This document shows positions 15,593 through 20,698 of a stretch of 20,698 nucleotides of DNA, piece by piece; positions within the stretch are counted from its first letter, which is position 1; each line of letters starts with the position of its first letter. The stretch comes from Egerieimonas sp900552095 (lineage in GTDB: Bacteria > Bacillota > Clostridia > Lachnospirales > Lachnospiraceae): the NCBI GenBank assembly GCA_902469965.1, contig CABREP010000041.1, positions 1 through 20,698 of the forward strand, read 5' to 3'. A program made the position numbers and the translations under genes. The notes beneath the pieces are model-generated. The model had not been told where the DNA came from. It ran no database searches and saw only the letters and a list, made by a program, of their open reading frames with translations.

Positions 15593-17087
15593 GATTTTCC
15601 TCCTTTTTCCGCAGTCTCAGCCGCTGTTCTCTTCTGGCAAAAACAGGACGGTAACGCATCCTCCAGATTGGAGCCCGGAAAATTTTATCCCGCTCCGCTT
15701 CCTGATCTTCCGCCTCCATAGCCACAAAAGGCATCAGATAGGGAATCCCGAAGCTGGTCAGCCCGGCCAGATGCCCGAACAGAAGAAAAAGCCCCCCGGC
15801 AATACCCAGCATTCCAAAAAAGCCTCCCGCCAGGATAAATCCGAACTTCAAAAGGCGAAAGGGAGCGGAAAACTCCTCCCCCGGAATGGCAAAAGCCCCC
15901 AGCGCACTGGCCGCTACCACTACCACCGTAATCGGACTGACCAGGTTGGCACTGACCGCCGCATCCCCGATGATCAGTCCTCCCACGATCCCTATCGTTC
16001 CGCTTAAGAGTCCGGGCATCCGTATCCCCGCCTCCCGTATCAGTTCAAAAGCCAGCTCCATAAAGAGAATTTCCACAACACTGGGAAAAGGAACTCCCCT
16101 TCTCGCCTCCGCCACCGACAAAACCAGATGGGTGGGCAGGATCTGCGTGTGGAAATTAATGACAGCCAGATAAAGCCCGGAGAGGAGAAGGGCCGCCGCC
16201 ATCGCCAGATAGCGCATAGCTCTCTGAAATCCGGCAATGGCAAACCGGTGATAGGAATCTTCGCCGGATTTCATAAAATCCGCAAAGGCCGCGGGCAGGA
16301 TCAGCGCCTCCGGAGAATTGTCCGACAGAATCACCACCCTCCCGTTTAATACCGCCTGGGCAGCCCGATCCGGCCGCTCCGTGGTCTGATACTGGGGAAA
16401 AGGAGACAGCCAGCGTTTCTCCGTCAGCTGTTCCAGCACCCCGGAATCCAGAACCCCGTCCACCGCAAATCCCGCAAGCCGTCTTTCAATCTCCTCTACC
16501 ACACCGGGATAAGCCAGTTCTTCCATATAGACCAGAGCTGTCACTGTGTCTGAGCGCTCCCCCAGAAATACTTCCTTCACCTTCAGTCCGGTGCTTCGCA
16601 CCCGCTTTCTGATCAGCGCTGTATTCACCTTTACAGAATCGGACAGCCCCTCGTTAGATCCCCGCAGAACCTTTTCCGTCTCCGCCTTGGAAACTCCCTT
16701 ATTGGGATATCCCTTGGAAGAAATCTTCCAGACCCGGTCATAACCATCCAAAAAGAGCACCGCATTTCCTGCCAGCATAGCTCTTCTTACATCCTCCAGG
16801 AAGAACAGTTCCTCCACATCGGAGATGCCCAGGCTGTTATCCTCGACCGCCTGCTTCAGATCTTCCCGGGGCATTTCCCAGAGCCGGTTGACCAGCTGCC
16901 CCAAAAGGGAATTCTGAAGCATCACATTGTCTACTGTCACCTCAATATAAACCATCAGACAGGACAGGCTGCTCTCCCGTCCCAGCTTCATGGGACGAAA
17001 TTTAATATCCGCGCAGTCCCGGCACTGTTCCCTCATCCAGCGTTCGTTCTTTTCCAGTTTCATGGAAACCGGCTGTTTTTCCTGCAT
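15576..17087 (-). CDS. GerA family spore germination protein (A subunit)
   Basis: This 503-residue protein is the A subunit of a germinant receptor in the inner spore membrane. The N-terminal soluble half (about 25-275) carries the family motifs RGSNEGLSD (142-150) and QTTERPD (234-240, usually YTERPD). The C-terminal half has about five membrane segments (about 288-312, 335-350, 358-380, 384-402 and 412-445), ending in a basic cytoplasmic tail. Length is normal for the family. The ATG at 17087 follows a GGAAGGGGG site. It overlaps gerB by 17 bp. I found no convincing sigma-G or sigma-F promoter directly upstream; the 89-bp gap to the GntR gene is largely taken by a terminator. The germinant cannot be predicted. 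Confidence 0.95.
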   Translation of the reverse strand: MQEKQPVSMKLEKNERWMREQCRDCADIKFRPMKLGRESSLSCLMVYIEVTVDNVMLQNSLLGQLVNRLWEMPREDLKQAVEDNSLGISDVEELFFLEDVRRAMLAGNAVLFLDGYDRVWKISSKGYPNKGVSKAETEKVLRGSNEGLSDSVKVNTALIRKRVRSTGLKVKEVFLGERSDTVTALVYMEELAYPGVVEEIERRLAGFAVDGVLDSGVLEQLTEKRWLSPFPQYQTTERPDRAAQAVLNGRVVILSDNSPEALILPAAFADFMKSGEDSYHRFAIAGFQRAMRYLAMAAALLLSGLYLAVINFHTQILPTHLVLSVAEARRGVPFPSVVEILFMELAFELIREAGIRMPGLLSGTIGIVGGLIIGDAAVSANLVSPITVVVVAASALGAFAIPGEEFSAPFRLLKFGFILAGGFFGMLGIAGGLFLLFGHLAGLTSFGIPYLMPFVAMEAEDQEAERDKIFRAPIWRMRYRPVFARREQRLRLRKKEENHVRGQ

Positions 17088-17120
17088 CTTTTATCCCCCT
17101 TCCCGTCCCTTGCTTTATTG

Positions 17121-17154
17121 ATAAAAAAAGAAGATGCCTTTTCAGACATCTTCT
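17121..17154 (-). terminator. Intrinsic terminator after the GntR regulator gene
   Basis: The arms agaagatg (17129-17136) and catcttct (17147-17154) pair over 8 bp with a 10-base loop. On the minus strand the hairpin runs directly into a T7 tract. It lies 22 bp after the regulator stop and separates ispE-gntR from the germination cluster. Confidence 0.88.
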
Positions 17155-17176
17155 AGGATATACAGTTTTTCTCTTT

Positions 17177-17851
17177 TTATGCGTGATCCCGCAGGCTCCG
17201 GGCGATGGACTGCTGCTGGTTCATAATATGGCATCGGATGCAGGCTTTCGCTCTCTCCTCGTCCCGGCCTGCGACTGCCTCATAGATCTCCCGGTGTTCT
17301 TTTAAAAGAGTACCCCGGGTGCGGCTGTCTTTCAGGTATTCTACCCGGTAACGGTACATCTGCTCCCGCACATTATTGATAATCTGGTTCAGACGCTTAT
17401 TATCTGTAGCCTTATATATAATGTCGTGAAAAGCCACATCGGCCTCCGCAAGAGCAGTTACATCCTCCGCCTCCTGCAGCCGCTCGATCTCCTCCAGCGC
17501 CTGTTTCATTTCCCCAATCTCTTCTTGGGTGATCCGCTTGCAGGCAAACTGCATAGCCAGTTCCTCCAGTCCCAGACGTACTTCCAGCACATCGTTTAAG
17601 TCCTTCATCGTAATCTGGGCCACCTGCGCCCCTTTGCGGGGAATCATGATCACCAGCCCTTCCTGCTCCAGCATGCGGATCGCCTCCCGCACCGGAGTCC
17701 TGCTCACCCCCAGGCGGTTGGCCAGAGCGATCTCCATCAGCCGCTCTCCCGGCTTTAACTCTCCGCGCAGAATCGCCCTGCGCAGGGTATTGAAAACCAC
17801 GTCCCGCAGGGGCAGATACTCATCCATGGTCATCTCAAATTCAGTCGTCAT
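17177..17851 (-). CDS. GntR family transcriptional regulator, FCD (FadR) subfamily
   Basis: This 224-residue regulator has a winged helix-turn-helix at about 14-80 (LKPGERL, then NRLGVSRTPVREA, then LEQEGL). A helical FCD ligand-binding domain spans about 88-215, with the usual Asp/His metal-site residues in ADVAFH, KEH and RCH. FCD regulators bind small carboxylate-type ligands and metal; the ligand here is unknown. Its GGAGGAG site and start lie inside the end of ispE, an 11-bp overlap, so the two genes are translationally coupled and share the promoter at 18827. That promoter is surrounded by inverted repeats of ATTGTAT/ATACAAT type, making autoregulation plausible. A terminator follows. 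Confidence 0.94.
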   Translation of the reverse strand: MTTEFEMTMDEYLPLRDVVFNTLRRAILRGELKPGERLMEIALANRLGVSRTPVREAIRMLEQEGLVIMIPRKGAQVAQITMKDLNDVLEVRLGLEELAMQFACKRITQEEIGEMKQALEEIERLQEAEDVTALAEADVAFHDIIYKATDNKRLNQIINNVREQMYRYRVEYLKDSRTRGTLLKEHREIYEAVAGRDEERAKACIRCHIMNQQQSIARSLRDHA

Positions 17852-18719
17852 TGGTAACTCCTCCGTTATTATAGGGGGTTGTCAGAAATACCTGTTTCGC
17901 CAACCTTCCTCTCCGAAGACGGGCACAGGCCTCTTTTGCTCTGGCATAACTGTCAAAAATTCCAAACACTGTAGGGCCGCTTCCGCTCATCATCGCCTGG
18001 AGTGCTCCGCACTGCAGCATCTGTTCCCGAATTCCCTGGATTACGGGATAAGCTGGAACCGTCACTTCCTCCAGCACATTTCCCATAGAAGCGCACAGCG
18101 CCGGAAGATCCTGGGCTTCCAGGCTATGGATCAGGCTGTCCACATCCGGGTGCTCCGTGATCTGATCCGCCTTCAGGTTCCCATAGACAAAGCGGGTCGA
18201 AACACTGACAGCCGGCTTCCCGATCAGGATGAAGCATTCCGGCATAGGCGGAAGAGCGGTCAGCTTCTCACCGATCCCCTCTGCCAGAGCCGTTCCCCGC
18301 ATAAGACAGTAGGGCACATCCGCTCCGATCTTCACTCCCCTCTCCATCAGTTCCTCAAGAGAAAGATCCAGATGAAAGAGGCGGTTCACACCGATCATGG
18401 CGGCGGCAGCATCCGAGCTTCCCCCCGCCATTCCCGCCGCTACCGGAATAAACTTCTCCAGCTTGATGTCCAGTCCGCCCTTTACCTGGAATTCATCCAT
18501 CAAAAGCCGGGCTGCCTTATACACCAGATTGTTCTCATCCGTGGGCAGATACGGACGGTTGGTCTGCAGACGGATCCCTTCTCTGCTGCTTCTTCTCAGA
18601 TCCAGCTGGTCATACATCCGGATTGTCTGCATGATCATCCTCACCTCATGGTAGCCGTCCTCCCGCTTTCTCAACACATCCAGTCCCAGATTAATTTTTG
18701 CCATTGCCCGTAATCTCAT
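17841..18719 (-). CDS. ispE: 4-diphosphocytidyl-2-C-methyl-D-erythritol kinase
   Basis: IspE phosphorylates CDP-methylerythritol with ATP in the non-mevalonate isoprenoid pathway. The GHMP kinase motifs are clear: AKINLGLDVL at the N-terminus, the glycine-rich ATP loop PVAAGMAGGSSDAA in the middle, and MSGSGPTVFGI towards the C-terminus. The frame is open to an ATG at 18731, but that ATG overlaps the GGGGGA ribosome binding site. I therefore prefer the ATG at 18717-18719, which gives 292 residues and the usual N-terminus. It has a strong sigma-A promoter (18827-18855) and a leader of roughly 100 bases with a 10-bp hairpin. It is coupled to the downstream GntR gene. Confidence 0.95.
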   Translation of the reverse strand: MRLRAMAKINLGLDVLRKREDGYHEVRMIMQTIRMYDQLDLRRSSREGIRLQTNRPYLPTDENNLVYKAARLLMDEFQVKGGLDIKLEKFIPVAAGMAGGSSDAAAAMIGVNRLFHLDLSLEELMERGVKIGADVPYCLMRGTALAEGIGEKLTALPPMPECFILIGKPAVSVSTRFVYGNLKADQITEHPDVDSLIHSLEAQDLPALCASMGNVLEEVTVPAYPVIQGIREQMLQCGALQAMMSGSGPTVFGIFDSYARAKEACARLRRGRLAKQVFLTTPYNNGGVTNDD

Positions 18720-18745
18720 GGTTTCCCCCATATTTTCTCACTTTT

Positions 18746-18774
18746 TTCAGAAGAATTTTGGCTTTTCTTCTGAA
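18746..18774 (-). repeat. Perfect 10-bp inverted repeat in the ispE leader
   Basis: The arms ttcagaagaa (18746-18755) and ttcttctgaa (18765-18774) pair perfectly around a 9-base loop. It lies between the promoter and the ribosome binding site of ispE. No T-run follows on either strand, so it is not an intrinsic terminator. It may be an RNA stabiliser, protein-binding site or part of a leader switch. Confidence 0.6.
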
Positions 18775-18800
18775 TTGATGTATTTTACTGCATTTTGTAT

Positions 18801-18834
18801 ATTGTATTCATATTCATACAATCTGTATTATACA
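18801..18834 (-). promoter_or_regulatory. Operator-like inverted repeats over the ispE start site
   Basis: ATTGTAT (18801-18807) and ATACAAT (18816-18822) form a perfect dyad with an 8-base centre, just downstream of the -10. A second perfect dyad, TGTAT-T-ATACA (18824-18834), covers the -10 itself. A further TTGTAT half-site lies at 18795-18800. Placement over the promoter fits repressor binding, possibly by the co-transcribed GntR protein. Confidence 0.45.
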
Positions 18835-18855
18835 TGAGTGCCGGCTGAAATGCAA
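18827..18855 (-). promoter_or_regulatory. Sigma-A promoter of ispE-gntR
   Basis: TTGCAT (18850-18855) and a perfect TATAAT (18827-18832) on the minus strand are separated by exactly 17 bp. The start site should be near 18820, giving a leader of about 100 bases before ispE. Confidence 0.85.
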
Positions 18856-18858
18856 GCC

Positions 18859-20424
18859 TCAGAAGACTCCGGCATTTTTTGCCACCAGAATCGGCTCTCC
18901 CGGCTTCAGCTGATCGTCCGTCATCTGGTTCAGCTCCCGGATTTCTTCCAGGCTGGTGTAAAACCGTTTTGCCACATCCCAGAGCGTATCTCCCTGCTGC
19001 ACCATATAGCAGACGATTCCAGGAAGTTCCTCCAGTTTCTTCCGATCCAGAGGCCCCTCTTTGATTCCGGAGATAATTCCCTCGCTCTGCTGCCGGAACA
19101 CCACCGCGTTCAGATTGACCACCGCTTTCACTTCAATCTCACTGCTGTCCGCCATATTCGTGGACAGCTGTTCCAGATCTGTACGCAGATAATAGACACA
19201 GTTCTCATCCATCCCCGCCGCCTCGATCAGATGGCTGAAAGGAACGGTCTCTTCCACCGAATAAAACGGCATCTCATCATCTGTAATAATGTAGAGGATC
19301 CTCACCTGAATGATCCCCTCAACCCGGATTCCCTGATCGGTCACTTTCGCCTCATCAATCCGGATCTCACCTCCGCTGTGGCAGATTTGAAGAATCTTCC
19401 CCTGCCCTCCCTGCACGGTCACCCGTTCCTGCAGGCGGCACTTAGAATCATTTCTCATAAGAAGAGAGGAGACCATATGCTCCTTCTTCACGGGAATACA
19501 GGATTTCTTTGGCGTATAGACGTCCTGGAGAAGGGAGAATTCTTCTTCTCTGTAAAATTTCATATCCAGTTCCAAAACCAGATCCGCCTGAATGATCCGC
19601 TCTTCTCCGTCCGCATCCGGCTGTACCTCCAGCCCGGTCTGCTGCAGCTGCGCCTCAATCTGGGGGATCAGCTCCTCCGAACATCCCGCGCAGGCTATCT
19701 CTCCCACAAAGGGCACCGCCTGTTCTGCCCACTGAAGAGGATTTTCTTCCTCTTCTCCCGCATACAGGATGAATAAAAAGAGTTCCCCTCGAACCTGTAC
19801 CTTCTCCTGTTCCGGCTTAAGATCCAGTCCCCGCAGCTGGACATCACTCCAGAGAATCCGATGTATATTCAGCTTGTTGGAAGGCAGCACCAGCTTTTCC
19901 TTCCGGCGCATCGTGTCTTTTTTATGTACACACAGGGAAAGCGCCCGCAGTTCCTTCTCTTTCGCCGAAACTCCTTCCTGATCCTTTAAGCCCACCGGGA
20001 TCTCCACGTCCTCCAGCTCCTCCACAAAAGCCCGGAACGTGACAAGCGCCCGGATATTCAGCTTCCGGGAATGGATCAGCCGCAAAGTCAAATCCTCGAT
20101 TTCCCATTTCAGACACACCTTATCTCCGCTCTCCAGTCCCTCCAGATACAGCGTCTCCTGAATGGGGATCTTCCCTTCCAGACTGTGCACCCGGTGCGCC
20201 TCATCATCCGCCACATAGAGAAGATGAAAAATCAGTTCCCCCCGGATCACCGCATTTCCGGCATTGATCTGCACCTCCTCGATCCGCACCTCCCCCTTCT
20301 TCTGTATCATGCGCCCCACATCCGGACATGCATCCGGTACATTGTAATCCTCATCGAAAGTCACCTGATTCATTGCCTCGCTTTTTGTCTTAAGCATGCG
20401 CAGATTTTTCTTCGTCAGCTCCAC
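18859..20424 (-). CDS. sipL: SPOCS/DUF3794 and LysM spore-coat morphogenesis protein SipL
   Basis: The 521-residue protein has three SPOCS (DUF3794) regions (about 30-140, 170-300 and 315-445) and a C-terminal LysM domain (about 473-517, QQGDTLWDVAKRF and NQM). This is the architecture of SipL, which in C. difficile binds SpoIVA through its LysM domain. It is needed there for coat assembly around the forespore in the mother cell. No membrane helix or signal peptide is seen, as expected. The ATG is preceded by a GGGGGAG site. A near-consensus sigma-E promoter lies 34-62 bp upstream, matching mother-cell expression. The ispE promoter begins just before or at its stop codon region, without a clear terminator between. 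Confidence 0.93.
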   Translation of the reverse strand: MELTKKNLRMLKTKSEAMNQVTFDEDYNVPDACPDVGRMIQKKGEVRIEEVQINAGNAVIRGELIFHLLYVADDEAHRVHSLEGKIPIQETLYLEGLESGDKVCLKWEIEDLTLRLIHSRKLNIRALVTFRAFVEELEDVEIPVGLKDQEGVSAKEKELRALSLCVHKKDTMRRKEKLVLPSNKLNIHRILWSDVQLRGLDLKPEQEKVQVRGELFLFILYAGEEEENPLQWAEQAVPFVGEIACAGCSEELIPQIEAQLQQTGLEVQPDADGEERIIQADLVLELDMKFYREEEFSLLQDVYTPKKSCIPVKKEHMVSSLLMRNDSKCRLQERVTVQGGQGKILQICHSGGEIRIDEAKVTDQGIRVEGIIQVRILYIITDDEMPFYSVEETVPFSHLIEAAGMDENCVYYLRTDLEQLSTNMADSSEIEVKAVVNLNAVVFRQQSEGIISGIKEGPLDRKKLEELPGIVCYMVQQGDTLWDVAKRFYTSLEEIRELNQMTDDQLKPGEPILVAKNAGVF

Positions 20425-20457
20425 ATAGACTCCCCCTGTTCTTTTTATTTTTCTTTT

Positions 20458-20486
20458 AGTTTATGAATTTTCCCCCGGGAATATGC
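20458..20486 (-). promoter_or_regulatory. Sigma-E-type promoter of sipL
   Basis: GCATATT (20480-20486) matches the sigma-E -35 KMATATT fully. CATAAACT (20458-20465) matches the -10 CATACAHT at 7 of 8 positions. The spacer is 14 bp. This fits mother-cell expression of a coat morphogen. Confidence 0.7.
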
Positions 20487-20494
20487 CTGCCGGC

Positions 20495-20698
20495 TCACTC
20501 AAAGACTACCGGCAGATCGCGGCTGGGAATCTTCACGGCCAGATACGGACAGGAAACGCCGCCTCTTTGCTCCTCCTCCGTCTGCGGTCCCAGAAGCTCT
20601 GTGGAAAAATAGATCGCGTCTTCCGTAGCCGCCAGCTTTCTGACCTGTACGCTGTATCCCCCGCTGCTCTGCCGCCCGTATCCCCGCAGAAGATAGAG
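20495..20698 (-). CDS. C-terminal part of a PrcB-like protein (5' end outside window)
   Basis: The frame is open from the window edge and ends with TGA at 20495-20497, giving 67 residues. The GYGxQSSGGYSV start, an IYFSTELLGP block and a CPYLAVKIPS end resemble the C-terminal PrcB_C domain. That domain was named from the Treponema dentilisin protease complex and is often found in Firmicute lipoproteins. The N-terminus is outside the window, so a signal peptide or lipobox cannot be checked. It lies 70 bp before sipL, which has its own promoter in the gap. Confidence 0.65.
   Translation of the reverse strand, partial: LYLLRGYGRQSSGGYSVQVRKLAATEDAIYFSTELLGPQTEEEQRGGVSCPYLAVKIPSRDLPVVFE

Noticed and set aside
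17088..17176. Possible sigma-G promoter upstream of gerA (TGTATA and CATCTTC)
   Set aside because: The two elements are 22 bp apart rather than 17-18, and the second one is an arm of the terminator hairpin.
17529..18713. Long plus-strand open frame (394 codons) opposite gntR and ispE
   Set aside because: It is fully antisense to two well-supported genes, starts and ends without a ribosome binding site of note, and its translation shows low-complexity, Arg/His/Ser-rich content typical of shadow frames.
18838..18890. Interrupted GC-rich inverted repeat (TGCCGG / CCGGCA) at the sipL end
   Set aside because: It has a 6-base bulge and no T-run, and it overlaps the -35 of the ispE promoter, so I do not call it a terminator.
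1..20698. CRISPR arrays, insertion sequences, tRNA or rRNA genes
   Set aside because: No regularly spaced repeats, transposase-like frames, terminal inverted repeats or recognisable RNA gene patterns were seen on either strand.

Overview
The window looks like a chromosomal segment of a spore-forming, low-GC Gram-positive anaerobe, most likely a Lachnospiraceae-type Clostridia. Evidence for this is a SipL-type spore-coat protein, SpoIIR, a GerA-type germinant receptor, IspE of the non-mevalonate pathway, purine-rich ribosome binding sites, and an RF2 gene with the classical +1 frameshift. Every gene I can support lies on the minus strand, so transcription runs from high to low coordinates. I see no rRNA, tRNA, CRISPR array or mobile element, and no gene-free stretch longer than 300 bases.

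In transcription order (right to left) the window holds six blocks. (1) The C-terminal end of a PrcB-like protein (20495-20698), then sipL (18859-20424), which has a very good sigma-E-type promoter. (2) ispE and a GntR/FCD regulator (17177-18719), which share a strong sigma-A promoter surrounded by inverted repeats and end in an intrinsic terminator. (3) A gerA-gerB-gerC germinant receptor cluster (13927-17087), in which gerB carries a -1 frameshift and gerC is short, followed by spoIIR (13251-13856). (4) murI and a DUF1934 protein (11879-13179), with a good promoter and a strong terminator. (5) prfB with its programmed frameshift (10628-11747), followed 9 bp later by an SPFH protein, a double zinc-ribbon protein and a TPM-domain protein. 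These three correspond to B. subtilis YdjI, YdjG and YdjH. (6) A phospho-signalling operon (46-7326): PP2C phosphatase, membrane Ser/Thr kinase, FHA-FHA-ABC transporter, a 427-residue protein of unknown family, and a zinc-ribbon membrane protein.

The most interesting part is blocks 5 and 6 together. YdjI/G/H in B. subtilis form the membrane platform that recruits PspA during envelope stress, but no PspA is encoded here. Instead the three genes sit directly upstream of a kinase/phosphatase/FHA-transporter operon that parallels mycobacterial PknF-Rv1747. The kinase has no PASTA repeats. Its extracellular part is a tandem duplication of about 120 residues that I do not recognise. Between the two blocks lies a promoter, a perfect 11-bp hairpin and a second promoter. 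I infer a membrane or envelope-surveillance system controlled by Ser/Thr phosphorylation. This rests on gene order and domain content only.
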